A stretch of DNA of 64,000 bases from Frisingicoccus caecimuris (GCF_004340975.1 NZ_SLXA01000006.1:1-64000), one strand, 5' to 3'; shown: positions 8,270 through 16,778, numbered from the stretch's first letter. Notes: generated from the letters alone by a model not told the origin. Numbers and translations: made by a program.

Positions 8270-9009
8270 AATTCCTTCCTCCATTTAATTAATATATTTT
8301 CAAGCAGGCTGATAATGCCTACCAAAATCATCGCCACAGCAGACAGTAATATAATTGGCGCAAAAACACCGGCACCGTCTAATTGGGTCATCATTCTTCG
8401 GCTGAAATATCCCAATCCGCTCTGGGCTCCGAGCCATTCACCAATGGCCGCACCGATAACGCTCAGCGGAATAGCCATCTTTATCGCCGAAAAGAAATGA
8501 GGCAGCGCTGTCGGCAATTTTAATTTTATAAATATGTCTTTTGGGGTTGCACCGTAACTGATGAGCAATTCTTCCATCTCTCTTTTTACCGATTTGAATC
8601 CATCAAAGACGGTAATTGTAATCGGAAAAAATGTCATGAGAATGGTCACCACAATCTTGCTCCAGATACCATATCCAAACCAGACGACAAATAACGGCGC
8701 AATCGCTGTTGTCGGAATCGTCTGGGAGGCAATAACAATTGGATAAAGGGCTTGTTCCACCACCGGGCTTGCATCCATCAATATTGCCAGACCAATGCCC
8801 AGGACAATTGAAATTATCAGTCCAATCCCTGTCACCTTCATCGTCGCCGGAAGATGGATGGCAAAAAGTGGTTCTCGCAGTTCCCACAATTTTCTCAAAA
8901 TTCCTATAGGTGTCGGCAAAATGTATGCTGCATCCATGCGCCCCGCACCTAACTGCCAGAGCAGAAGAAGCGCCGCGAGAAAAAGTATTGAAGGCAAATA
9001 TCGTTTCAT
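8266..9009 (-). CDS. thiX: Thiamin-pyrimidine ABC transporter, permease
   Basis: A 247-residue ABC permease of the nitrate/taurine/ThiX class with about six membrane segments. The EAA-like loop is IGAAIGEWLGAQSGLG. It would form the membrane channel for the ligand bound by ThiY. Its start lies 1 bp after the thiZ stop and its end overlaps the thiY start by 4 bp, which indicates translational coupling. The specific substrate (formylaminopyrimidine or HMP) is inferred from the TPP riboswitch and from tenA. Confidence 0.87.
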   Translation of the reverse strand: MKRYLPSILFLAALLLLWQLGAGRMDAAYILPTPIGILRKLWELREPLFAIHLPATMKVTGIGLIISIVLGIGLAILMDASPVVEQALYPIVIASQTIPTTAIAPLFVVWFGYGIWSKIVVTILMTFFPITITVFDGFKSVKREMEELLISYGATPKDIFIKLKLPTALPHFFSAIKMAIPLSVIGAAIGEWLGAQSGLGYFSRRMMTQLDGAGVFAPIILLSAVAMILVGIISLLENILIKWRKEL

Positions 9010-9010
9010 A

Positions 9011-9760
9011 TCACATCACCTGCTTTCGAAGCTGCATCGTCAGCTTAGCTTTCAGCGTTTCCATCTCGGGCCGCCGCAGAAAGTCCCGTTTTCTCGGATA
9101 GTTCTCCGGAACCTCAACAATTTCCAGATGAGTGATTGGTGTTTCTGTAATGATATATATTTTTTGGGATAAAAAAATCGCTTCTTCCACATCATGGGTG
9201 ATAAACAAAATTGTTTTATGAAAATGTTCCCATTGATTCAAAAGCCACTCCTGCATATCCATACGAGTCAAAGCATCCAACGCACTGAAAGGCTCATCCA
9301 GAAGCATTAAATCCGCATCTGTTAAAAGTGTCCGCGCAAAGGATATGCGCTGCCGCATACCACCCGATAAATCTTTTGGATACTTATTCCGATAATCCTC
9401 CAGTCCGACTTCTTTCAGTACTTCGCCGCTGCGGCGCCGCTGCTCCTCTTTATCTATCTTTTGAATTTCCATAGGAAGGCAGAGATTCTTTTCAATGGTC
9501 CTCCACGGGAACAACAAGTCCTTTTGAGGCATATATCCGGCATAACTCCGAATTTTATGAATCTCTTGTCCACCCACAAAAATCTCTCCGCTGTCCGGTT
9601 CCAGCAAACGGTTGATCAGTCGAAAAATCGTACTTTTACCGCAGCCGCTGGCTCCGATCAAAGACACAAACTCTCCCTGCTCTACCTGAAAGGACAAATC
9701 CGTCATCATCGCTTCTTTATCTTCCGGATAACGAAAAGTTACATCTTTAAATGTCAACAT
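9011..9760 (-). CDS. thiZ: Thiamin-pyrimidine ABC transporter, ATP-binding subunit
   Basis: A 249-residue ABC ATPase. Walker A GASGCGKST is at residues 36-44, the Q-loop follows at YMPQKD, the signature is LSGGMRQR and Walker B is LMLLDEPF. This is the complete set expected for an active import ATPase. It lies 3 bp after tenA and 1 bp before thiX, and powers the ThiXY transporter. Confidence 0.9.
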   Translation of the reverse strand: MLTFKDVTFRYPEDKEAMMTDLSFQVEQGEFVSLIGASGCGKSTIFRLINRLLEPDSGEIFVGGQEIHKIRSYAGYMPQKDLLFPWRTIEKNLCLPMEIQKIDKEEQRRRSGEVLKEVGLEDYRNKYPKDLSGGMRQRISFARTLLTDADLMLLDEPFSALDALTRMDMQEWLLNQWEHFHKTILFITHDVEEAIFLSQKIYIITETPITHLEIVEVPENYPRKRDFLRRPEMETLKAKLTMQLRKQVM

Positions 9761-9763
9761 TAT

Positions 9764-10426
9764 TTACATCTCCATATTCCATGCCATATCCCAGAACATT
9801 CCCTCATAACGGCTGCAATTCACAAATACTTCTTTGAGTTCCTCTACACGCCGACGGCTGATGCCATCACCGAGTGTATTGACAAGATAAAGTATCTCAT
9901 CATTCATATCGTTATATTCTTTGGATGTATAGCCTTTCACCCATTCCCCGTAAAATGGATGGTTCACTGCTTCCGGATATTTTTCCGCCAATTTATGACC
10001 AATTTCCGCATAACTCCATGCACAGGACAGAATGGCCACAAGGATATCCAGTTCGTCCCCCCGGAATCCCACTTCCAGCATATAACTTGTGTAGGAAGCG
10101 TTTGCAAGGCTTTTGGATGCCCGTGCCACTTCTTCATCCGTGATTCCCAGACGTTCCATATAGCCGGAATGAATGTCCATCTCTCCACCCAGCGTATCTT
10201 CTACAAAATATGAAAAACGACGAATCATGGAAGGCTCCGTGGATTTTACGACCCCAAGGGCAAACACTTTTGCGTAATCGTATAAATACAGATAATCCTG
10301 AAGCATATAAAACCGGAATTTTTCAATCGGCAGACTGCCGTCTCCGATACCTCTCACAAAGGGATGTTCATGATACCCTTTCCAAATATCCTTTACGCTT
10401 TCATATAACTCATCTGTTAATGTCAT
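9764..10426 (-). CDS. tenA: Aminopyrimidine aminohydrolase / thiaminase II (TenA)
   Basis: A 220-residue TenA. The active-site residues known from Bacillus subtilis TenA are at matching places: Asp44 (QDY), Cys135 (ILSCAWSY) and Glu208 (YEGMFWDMAW). It hydrolyses 4-amino-5-aminomethyl-2-methylpyrimidine, a thiamin breakdown product, to HMP for re-use. It is the first gene behind the TPP riboswitch and is followed by the transporter that would supply its substrate. AGGT-rich ribosome site 9 bp before the ATG. Confidence 0.94.
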   Translation of the reverse strand: MTLTDELYESVKDIWKGYHEHPFVRGIGDGSLPIEKFRFYMLQDYLYLYDYAKVFALGVVKSTEPSMIRRFSYFVEDTLGGEMDIHSGYMERLGITDEEVARASKSLANASYTSYMLEVGFRGDELDILVAILSCAWSYAEIGHKLAEKYPEAVNHPFYGEWVKGYTSKEYNDMNDEILYLVNTLGDGISRRRVEELKEVFVNCSRYEGMFWDMAWNMEM

Positions 10427-10453
10427 TTTTCCTTACCTCCGTTTTCTATAAAC

Positions 10454-10480
10454 AAAAAAGAACCTTCCAACGGAAAGCTC
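10454..10480 (-). terminator. Riboswitch expression-platform terminator (thi operon)
   Basis: On the minus strand, downstream of the TPP aptamer, a 9-bp stem with a 3-base loop (10460-10480) is followed by six T residues. This is the expected transcription-attenuation hairpin, about 30 bp before the tenA start. Confidence 0.8.
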
Positions 10481-10493
10481 TCTTAATTCTGTT

Positions 10494-10576
10494 CTCTGCT
10501 TCCCTACGTCGGTATTACCCGCATCAAGTTCAAAGGGTCAAGTCGGTGACTTTCTCAGCTTTCGCTCCCCTAGCAT
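10494..10576 (-). ncRNA. TPP riboswitch (THI box)
   Basis: The minus strand carries the conserved thi-box core in order: GGGGAGC, CTGAGA, GACCCTTTGAACTTGATGC, GGGTAATACCG and CGTAGGGAAG. It precedes tenA-thiZXY and is followed by a terminator hairpin. TPP binding should therefore switch the operon off by premature termination. Confidence 0.96.
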
Positions 10577-10590
10577 GATTATTTATTTCA

Positions 10591-11565
10591 TTATTCGATT
10601 TCTTTTTCATTATAGCACGAATCTTCTGTTTGTAAAGTTCTATTTTTAATTCCCGCCGTTCTCGAAATAATGTAACGCGGACGGCCTTTGACCTCTTCAT
10701 AAATCTTCGAAATATAATAGCCGATAATCCCGAGGCTCATCATGACAAGGCTTCCAATAATGAGAAGAAGCAAAATGACCGTTGTGAAGCCTTCCAATGC
10801 ATGACCGCCAAAATATCTTACCAGCGATTCTACAGCCATGATCACGGCAAAAATAAACATGAACACGCCGGCCACTGTGACCATTTGCAATGGAACCGAA
10901 GAAAAGGCCGCAATATTCGTAACCGCATATTTTACAAGGGACCAGGTAGACCATTTGGATTCCCCGGCCTCTCTCGGTTGAACATCAAATTTTACCGTTG
11001 TCGTTTTAAAACCAATCCAGGATGACAATGCTCTGAAAAAAGCATTGCGCTCCGGCATATCCAACAAAGCAGCCACCGCCCGTTTATCCAACAGTTTGAA
11101 ATCTGAGGCTCTGGACATATCGATTCCGGTTGCTTTTGTCATAATTTTATAAAAAAGTCCGGCACTTGCCTTATGTCCCAGGCTTTCCCTTCCTCTCGAA
11201 TGTTTTATGCCTTCAACAACCTCATAGCCTTCTTCCCACCGGCGGTACATTTCAATGACTGTTTCCGGCGGATGCTGCAGATCGCAATCCATAACCACGG
11301 AACATTCTCCCCCGGCTTCAGCCAACCCCGCAAAGATTGCGGCTTCCTTTCCAAAATTTCTGGAAAAATGAATTCCCCGGATGAATTTATATCTTTTGGC
11401 CATTTCCTCAATTTTAGACCAGGTCCGATCTTTAGACCCATCATCTACAAAAATCAATTCGAACTTTATCTTTTCATCTTTCAACAATTGTCCCAATCGT
11501 TCTCCGGCCCGTTCCACCATCATTTCTTCATTGTATGCCGGTAAAACTACTGATAATAATGCCAT
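10591..11565 (-). CDS. GT2 glycosyltransferase, polyprenyl-phosphate sugar transferase type
   Basis: A 324-residue family 2 glycosyltransferase. The N-terminus MALLSVVLPAYNEE is followed by the DxD-like motif MDCDLQHPP, and two hydrophobic helices lie near the C-terminus (about residues 225-300). This layout is that of GtrB/CsbB enzymes, which load a sugar onto undecaprenyl phosphate at the inner membrane face. The ATG at 11565, with AAGGGG upstream, fits the family N-terminus; an upstream in-frame ATG at 11682 lies inside moaC. The gene is 16 bp after moaC. The sugar and acceptor are unknown. Confidence 0.85.
   Translation of the reverse strand: MALLSVVLPAYNEEMMVERAGERLGQLLKDEKIKFELIFVDDGSKDRTWSKIEEMAKRYKFIRGIHFSRNFGKEAAIFAGLAEAGGECSVVMDCDLQHPPETVIEMYRRWEEGYEVVEGIKHSRGRESLGHKASAGLFYKIMTKATGIDMSRASDFKLLDKRAVAALLDMPERNAFFRALSSWIGFKTTTVKFDVQPREAGESKWSTWSLVKYAVTNIAAFSSVPLQMVTVAGVFMFIFAVIMAVESLVRYFGGHALEGFTTVILLLLIIGSLVMMSLGIIGYYISKIYEEVKGRPRYIISRTAGIKNRTLQTEDSCYNEKEIE
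10609..10636 (-). promoter_or_regulatory. Promoter of the thi operon inside the end of the GT2 gene
   Basis: On the minus strand TTTACA (10631-10636) and TATAAT (10609-10614) are 16 bp apart, about 35 bp upstream of the TPP aptamer. The -10 hexamer also encodes Tyr-Asn, seven codons before the stop of the glycosyltransferase gene. Confidence 0.75.
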
Positions 11566-11581
11566 GCCCACCCCTTCTTTC

Positions 11582-12052
11582 TCAAGTCTTTCTAACAAAA
11601 TGTCCGGAACGGCCACCATCCTTTTCCAGTAAACATATATTTTCAATATACATTGCCCTGTCAATTCCTTTGCACATATCATAAATTGTCAATGCCGCAG
11701 CGCTGACCCCATTCAGAGCTTCCATCTCCACGCCGGTCTTTCCCGTCGTCTTCACCGTCATCCGGATTTCTATACCATCCTCGACGATTTTAAAATCCGC
11801 ATCGGCTCCGGTCAACAAAATCGGATGGCACATCGGTATGGTTTCAAAGGTCCGTTTTGCCGCCATGATTGCCGACACCTGAGCCACCCCCAGTACGTCC
11901 CCTTTTTTTATCTCCTGATTTTGAATCTTCATCAGAGTCTCTTTTTTCATGCAAATCTTTCCAAACCCCACGGCAATCCTCTTGGTATCATCTTTTTCAG
12001 AGACATCCACCATCCGAGCCCGCCCCTGTTCATTTATATGTGTTAACTCCAT
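11582..12052 (-). CDS. moaC: Cyclic pyranopterin monophosphate synthase (MoaC)
   Basis: A 156-residue MoaC with the family signatures PMCHPI, GVEMEALNGVSAAALTIYDM and a final KDGGRSGHF. It converts the MoaA product to cyclic pyranopterin monophosphate in molybdenum-cofactor synthesis. No other moa or mog gene is in this window, so it is separated from the rest of the pathway. It probably shares a transcript with the downstream glycosyltransferase. Confidence 0.95.
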   Translation of the reverse strand: MELTHINEQGRARMVDVSEKDDTKRIAVGFGKICMKKETLMKIQNQEIKKGDVLGVAQVSAIMAAKRTFETIPMCHPILLTGADADFKIVEDGIEIRMTVKTTGKTGVEMEALNGVSAAALTIYDMCKGIDRAMYIENICLLEKDGGRSGHFVRKT

Positions 12053-12081
12053 AATCTACTCTCCAGACAATTTTTTAAATG

Positions 12082-12109
12082 TTGCATTTCCTGTAAAATC
12101 TATTATAAT
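12082..12109 (+). promoter_or_regulatory. Sigma-70 promoter of a tiny plus-strand unit
   Basis: TTGCAT (12082-12087) and TATAAT (12104-12109) are 16 bp apart, pointing right. They are followed by AAAAGGAG, an ATG 6 bp later and a terminator at 12190-12224. The same AT-rich segment could also drive moaC on the other strand. Confidence 0.55.
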
Positions 12110-12141
12110 CTATTAGCCAGAACATGTAAAAGGAGTTTTTT

Positions 12142-12201
12142 ATGAATTTATTTATAGATCCGGCTGTCAACGGTATTGGCATCATTTTAAAAAGGCCCTA
12201 A
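12142..12201 (+). CDS. Possible 19-residue small protein or gene remnant
   Basis: The frame encodes MNLFIDPAVNGIGIILKRP and a TAA. A near-consensus promoter and a strong AAAAGGAG ribosome site precede it. The last codons overlap the left arm of the terminator hairpin. The peptide is hydrophobic and resembles nothing I recognise. It may be a real small protein or the surviving 5' end of a lost gene. Confidence 0.35.
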   Translation: MNLFIDPAVNGIGIILKRP

Positions 12202-12224
12202 CGGAAAATCCATCAGGGCCTTTT
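12190..12224. terminator. Bidirectional terminator
   Basis: AAAAGGCCCT (12190-12199) pairs perfectly with AGGGCCTTTT (12215-12224). T-rich tails follow on both strands. It ends the minus-strand etfA operon (stop at 12250) and the small plus-strand unit. Confidence 0.85.
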
Positions 12225-12249
12225 ATTCATTCAATTATTTAATTTCTAA

Positions 12250-13203
12250 TTAAGCCTGCATTTTCTTAACTTCTTCGATCATGATCTTCAAAGCATCAAC
12301 ACAGTTTCCAACGATACCAATGTTGGAAATTTCGAAAATCGGAGCATCCTCGTCTTTATTGATGGCTACGATATAATCGGAACCTGTGATACCGGAAATA
12401 TGCTGTGCAGCACCGGAAATACCACATGCAATGTATAACTTAGGAGCAACAATCTTACCAGACTGTCCAACCTGATGCGCACGGGAAACCCATCCTTCTT
12501 CGATAACAGGACGTGTAGCACCTACAACACCGCCAAGAAGACTTGCAAGTTCTTTAACTAATTCATAGTTTTCAGCACTTCCAACACCTCGGCCACCGGC
12601 AACGATGATTTCAGCTTCTTCAAGGTTAACGCTTTCAGAAATTTCCTGAACGCTGTTTACGATCTTTGCTCTGAGATCAGCAATTTCTACTGTCTCAGCT
12701 GTGATCGTACCTTCTTTTGCTGTGTCTGGTTCTTCAGCTTTCTTGAATGCACCACCACGGATAATTGCTACAACCGTACCTTCTACAGTAACATCAGAGT
12801 AGATTGTTCCGCCGTAAAGAGGAGCTGTAAGGACGATCTTTCCGTCAGCTTCTTTCATTCCGATAACATCTGTTACACAACCAGCTTTTAATTTAGCAGC
12901 AACTCTTGCACCTAAATCTTTACCGTTTGGTGTAGCACCAACAAATAACATTTCCGGAGCGTATTTTTTAACTAATTCAACAACAATTGCAGCATATGCT
13001 TCTGTATTGTATTCAGCAGCATCTACTGTGATTGCGTCATCTGCACCATACGCAATTGCTGTAGCTGCAGCATCTGCAGCACCAATAACAACAGCAGTAA
13101 CTTTTTCAGCAACTTCTTTAGCAGCTGTAAGCATTTCAAGGCCTACATTGACTGGCTTGCTTTCTGCTGTTTCAACATATACCATTACATTTTTGCAACC
13201 CAT
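12250..13203 (-). CDS. etfA: Electron transfer flavoprotein alpha subunit (cluster 2)
   Basis: A 317-residue EtfA with the FAD-site landmarks [21 protein letters not shown] and CGISGAAQH. It differs clearly from the cluster 1 EtfA (SRACVDAGW at the equivalent place), so the two pairs belong to different Etf subgroups. It lacks the N-terminal iron-sulfur extension reported for the lactate-dehydrogenase-linked LctC of Acetobacterium woodii. It is the last gene of the 2-hydroxyacid dehydrogenase operon, 12 bp after etfB. Confidence 0.93.
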   Translation of the reverse strand: MGCKNVMVYVETAESKPVNVGLEMLTAAKEVAEKVTAVVIGAADAAATAIAYGADDAITVDAAEYNTEAYAAIVVELVKKYAPEMLFVGATPNGKDLGARVAAKLKAGCVTDVIGMKEADGKIVLTAPLYGGTIYSDVTVEGTVVAIIRGGAFKKAEEPDTAKEGTITAETVEIADLRAKIVNSVQEISESVNLEEAEIIVAGGRGVGSAENYELVKELASLLGGVVGATRPVIEEGWVSRAHQVGQSGKIVAPKLYIACGISGAAQHISGITGSDYIVAINKDEDAPIFEISNIGIVGNCVDALKIMIEEVKKMQA

Positions 13204-13215
13204 GACATTTCCTCC

Positions 13216-13986
13216 TTATAATACTTTAGCGTCTCTCATCATTCCAAGAGCCATAGCCATGGACTCTTCGAGTGTTTCTTCGTTAATCTTAACACCAGCA
13301 GCTTTCTTTGGAGGTTCTGCATTTGCAACAACCGTAACAGCAGGTGCAACAACGTCGCCAATTTCTAATTCACCAATCGGAATCTTTCTGGCAGCCATTT
13401 TGCTCTTAATAGTAGGATATCTTGGTTCGTATTCTGGTTTTGTTACTGTTACTACACAAGGCATAGCAACTTCAATAATATTATATCCTTCCTCTGTTTC
13501 CTGTTTTGCGCTAATGCCTGCATCGATTTTTTCAATATCAACCAGGTTTGTAACTACAGGTACATCTAAATCTTCTGCCAACATTGTACCAACCTGTCCG
13601 GATGCACAGTCAGTAGATTCTTTACCGCAGAAAATAATGTCAAATTTAACGCCTTCAGCTTCTTCAATCTTAGCTACAGCTTTAGCCAGAGCATCTGCTG
13701 TGCTGATTGTATCTGTAGCGTCAGCTTTAACAACATAACCTTTGCTTGCACCAACTGCAAGACATGTTTTGATTGCATCTTTAGCTTTATCTGGTCCAAC
13801 AGAAACAACAGTGATCGTACTGTCACCAATAGCTTCTTTAAGACGTGTAGCCATTTCGAGAGCATATGTATCAAATGCGTTTACGATAGGCGTAGCAATG
13901 TCAAGATCAGGTGCGTTAGTTGCTGGATTCATTTTGATATTCACAGAATCGTCTGGCACCTGTTTAATACAAACTAATATTTCCAT
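13216..13986 (-). CDS. etfB: Electron transfer flavoprotein beta subunit (cluster 2)
   Basis: A 256-residue EtfB starting MEILVCIKQVPDDSVNIKM. Where the cluster 1 protein has NPDDKAALE this one has VNAFDTYALE, which places it in another EtfB clade. The ATG at 13986 has AAGGAG upstream; the in-frame start at 14043 overlaps a hairpin and lacks a ribosome site. With EtfA it should connect the upstream GlcD-type dehydrogenase and acyl-CoA dehydrogenase. Confidence 0.92.
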   Translation of the reverse strand: MEILVCIKQVPDDSVNIKMNPATNAPDLDIATPIVNAFDTYALEMATRLKEAIGDSTITVVSVGPDKAKDAIKTCLAVGASKGYVVKADATDTISTADALAKAVAKIEEAEGVKFDIIFCGKESTDCASGQVGTMLAEDLDVPVVTNLVDIEKIDAGISAKQETEEGYNIIEVAMPCVVTVTKPEYEPRYPTIKSKMAARKIPIGELEIGDVVAPAVTVVANAEPPKKAAGVKINEETLEESMAMALGMMRDAKVL

Positions 13987-14020
13987 TTTGTTGTACGCTC
14001 CTTCTTTTCCTAATAACACA

Positions 14021-14049
14021 ACTGGTGTGTAGATTTTCTGCACACCAGT
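14021..14049 (-). other. Intercistronic hairpin before etfB (cluster 2)
   Basis: ACTGGTGTG (14021-14029) pairs with CACACCAGT (14041-14049) over 9 perfect base pairs with an 11-base loop. No T-tract follows. It may stabilise or process the mRNA between the acyl-CoA dehydrogenase and etfB coding regions. Confidence 0.45.
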
Positions 14050-14122
14050 CGTATGTAAACTTTTAATTATTCCGCAGCGAATTAAATCTCACAGGGAAAT
14101 CCAGGATCAGATTATGTTAAAC

Positions 14123-15265
14123 TTATTTGTTTCCCATCCATCCGGAGATTACCATACGCTGAACTTCACTTGTTCCTTCGTAGATTTCTGTGATCTTAGC
14201 ATCACGCATATGACGTTCGAACGGATAATCACGAGAATATCCATATCCACCAGCAAGCTGTACGCAACGACGTGTTACATCAGATGCTGTTTCAGCACAT
14301 ACTAATTTAGCCATAGCTGCTAAGTGGCTGTATGGTTCGCCATCCTGTTTAGCCTGAGCTGCACGGTAGAGAAGCAGACGAGCTGCATCTACTTTAGCCT
14401 GCATATCAGCTAACTGGAACTGTGTATTCTGGAATTTCCAGATTGGTTTTCCAAACTGTACACGTTCTTTAACATATGCTAATGCATCATTGATAGCGCC
14501 CTGAGCAATACCTACAGCCTGAGCTGCAACGCCAACACGGCCGCCGTCAAGTGTTGTCATAGCGATCTTGAAGCCTTTTCCAAGTTCACCTAACAGGTTT
14601 TCCTTTGGAATCTTGCAATCGTTGAAGATTAATTCACTTGTGGAAGAACCGCGGATACCCATTTTCTTTTCATGTCCGCTAACTTCGAATCCAGGTGTTC
14701 CTTTTTCAACGATAAATGCGGAGATACCTTTTGTTCCTTTTTCTTTGTCTGTCATAGCAAAGAATACAAAGATATCTGCATACTGTGCATTTGTGATGAA
14801 AATCTTGGAACCATTGATTAACCAGTGGTCACCTTTATCAGCAGCTACAGTTTTCTGCATAGCAGCATCTGTTCCTGCACTTGGCTCTGTAAGAGCGAAT
14901 GCACCTAATTTTTCACCGGAGCAAAGTGGTGCAAGGAATTTCTGTTTCTGCTCTTCTGTACCATACTGGAAAATCGGCCATGCACAGAGAGATTCGGAAG
15001 CCATCATCATAATAGATGTTGTTGCACAGTACTCAGCTAATTTTTCAGCTACACCAATGTATGTAAGGTAGCTCATGCCAGCACCGCCGTACTCTTCTGG
15101 GAAGTAAACACCCATCATACCCATTTCAGCTAATCCTTCGCGAGCCTCGATTGGGAATCTTTCCTCTTCATCGATTTCCTGTGCTCTAGGACCAACTTCT
15201 TTAATTGCATAATCCTCTACCATTGAGATGATTTCCTGTTCTTCTTCACTGAAATGAAATTTCAT
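14123..15265 (-). CDS. Short-chain acyl-CoA dehydrogenase (cluster 2)
   Basis: A 380-residue acyl-CoA dehydrogenase with signatures GAFALTEPSAGTDAA and EIYEGTSEVQRMV; the catalytic base is Glu363. It is a paralogue of the cluster 1 enzyme. It lies between the GlcD-type dehydrogenase gene (70 bp upstream) and etfB. The order suggests that it is the acceptor (or donor) for electrons carried by the Etf pair, for example crotonyl-CoA or acryloyl-CoA reduction. The substrate is not decided by the sequence. AAGGAGG precedes the ATG. Confidence 0.9.
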   Translation of the reverse strand: MKFHFSEEEQEIISMVEDYAIKEVGPRAQEIDEEERFPIEAREGLAEMGMMGVYFPEEYGGAGMSYLTYIGVAEKLAEYCATTSIMMMASESLCAWPIFQYGTEEQKQKFLAPLCSGEKLGAFALTEPSAGTDAAMQKTVAADKGDHWLINGSKIFITNAQYADIFVFFAMTDKEKGTKGISAFIVEKGTPGFEVSGHEKKMGIRGSSTSELIFNDCKIPKENLLGELGKGFKIAMTTLDGGRVGVAAQAVGIAQGAINDALAYVKERVQFGKPIWKFQNTQFQLADMQAKVDAARLLLYRAAQAKQDGEPYSHLAAMAKLVCAETASDVTRRCVQLAGGYGYSRDYPFERHMRDAKITEIYEGTSEVQRMVISGWMGNK

Positions 15266-15335
15266 TTCTAAAGCCCTCCTTATAAAATATAAATAAAAAG
15301 TAATGTTGAATGATTTATAAATATTACTTTATAAA

Positions 15336-16778
15336 TTACAGTTTGTAACAAACTTTACCTGGGTTAAGAATCATCTTAGGGTCAAATACTTTCTTAATTC
15401 CAAGCATAAGTTCCATATTTCTTTCGCCTTCGGCTTCTGCAAGATATTTCAATTTACCGGAACCGATTGCATGTTCACCGGATACAAGGCCACCAACACG
15501 TGTAGCTTCCGGATAAATATCATCAAAGAATGCGTCTGCTTTAGCTTTGAAATCTTCAACGCTGATCTGGTCATCACCGATAACATAGATATGAAGGTTA
15601 CCATCACCAGCATGTCCGAAGCTTTCTACCTGAAGACCCATCTTTTTGCCAACAGCGTATACATATTCAACATATGGTGCAATCTTATCCAACGGAACAA
15701 CAACGTCACATTCATCAAGAAGTTCCAGACCGTCTTTCCAGTTTGTTTCAGCTTTGATAGCTTCCAGGAAGGAGCTTCTTGCTGCCCAAACGTCTTTGAT
15801 CTTAGGCGGTGTATCTGCAACGATAACGTCGATAGCGCCGTTTTCAAGAGCGATCTCAGAAGCCTGTTCCATGATCTCTTCCAGCTCATCCATGTCACGT
15901 CCATCAAATGTTACAAGCAGGTAAGCACCAGCTTCTACGCCATCAATGTTCTTTGGATATACAGCTTTACCAACATATTTTTCAGATTTTTCAACGATTG
16001 CTCTTTCCATGAATTCCAGTGCCTGTGGATCAAGATTGTTTTTCTTGAATAACGGAACTGTGGAAATACAGGAATCCAGATCTTCGAAAGGCATTACCAG
16101 GCTGATAACTTCCTTCGGAGCCGGGATAACTTTTAATGTTAACTCTGTGATGATGCCAAGAGTACCTTCGGAACCGATCATCAGGTTTACAAGAGAATAA
16201 CCGGAAGATGTTTTAGAAACTGTGCTTCCGAAATGAGCAATATCACCATTTGAAAGAACAACGGTCATAGCGCGTACATAATCTCTTGTGGCGCCATACT
16301 TACAAGCTCTCATACCACCGGCATTTGTAGCAACGTTACCACCAACAGCGGCAAATTTTTCACCTGGATCCGGTGGATACATAAGTCCACGGCTTACACA
16401 GTCTTCTGCAAGGTCATTTAATAAAACACCTGGCTGGATTTTAACAACAAAGTTGTTTAAATCATATTCAAGGATTTTGTTCATCTTTGTTGTACCGATC
16501 ACAACGCCTCCGGCAATCGGAACAGCAGCTCCAACAAGGCCAGTACCAGCACCTCTGGCTGTTACTGGAATAGTGTTTTCGTAACAAATCTTAACAACGG
16601 CTGCAACTTCTTCTGTTGTCATAGCATCAACAACAGCTTCCGGCATAGCTTTACCGTAGATAGACATCTCGTCATGTGTGAAATCATCATTGATCTCTTC
16701 ACCTACGTAAACCCGTCCTGGTGCAATCTCTTTAAATTTCTCCACGATTTCTGGAGTCACTTTGCCATATGCACTCAC
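15336..16778 (-). CDS. FAD-linked 2-hydroxyacid (lactate/glycolate) dehydrogenase, GlcD family
   Basis: A 480-residue FAD-binding oxidase. The N-terminal PCMH-type FAD domain contains RGAGTGLVGAAVP and GGNVATNAGGMR; the C-terminal domain has the metal-site motif SFGHAGDGNLH and ends EHAIGSGK plus about 30 residues. The family oxidises D-lactate, glycolate or related 2-hydroxyacids. Relatives such as LctD of Acetobacterium and the Megasphaera D-lactate dehydrogenase pass electrons to Etf. The start is GTG at 16778 with GGAGG 9 bp upstream. Lactate is the likeliest substrate but unproven. Confidence 0.88.
   Translation of the reverse strand: MSAYGKVTPEIVEKFKEIAPGRVYVGEEINDDFTHDEMSIYGKAMPEAVVDAMTTEEVAAVVKICYENTIPVTARGAGTGLVGAAVPIAGGVVIGTTKMNKILEYDLNNFVVKIQPGVLLNDLAEDCVSRGLMYPPDPGEKFAAVGGNVATNAGGMRACKYGATRDYVRAMTVVLSNGDIAHFGSTVSKTSSGYSLVNLMIGSEGTLGIITELTLKVIPAPKEVISLVMPFEDLDSCISTVPLFKKNNLDPQALEFMERAIVEKSEKYVGKAVYPKNIDGVEAGAYLLVTFDGRDMDELEEIMEQASEIALENGAIDVIVADTPPKIKDVWAARSSFLEAIKAETNWKDGLELLDECDVVVPLDKIAPYVEYVYAVGKKMGLQVESFGHAGDGNLHIYVIGDDQISVEDFKAKADAFFDDIYPEATRVGGLVSGEHAIGSGKLKYLAEAEGERNMELMLGIKKVFDPKMILNPGKVCYKL

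Noticed and set aside
12250-14049. Cluster 2 Etf as a direct LctBC copy of Acetobacterium
   Set aside because: The alpha subunit lacks the extra iron-sulfur domain, and an acyl-CoA dehydrogenase gene is inserted in the operon, so identity with LctBCD cannot be claimed.
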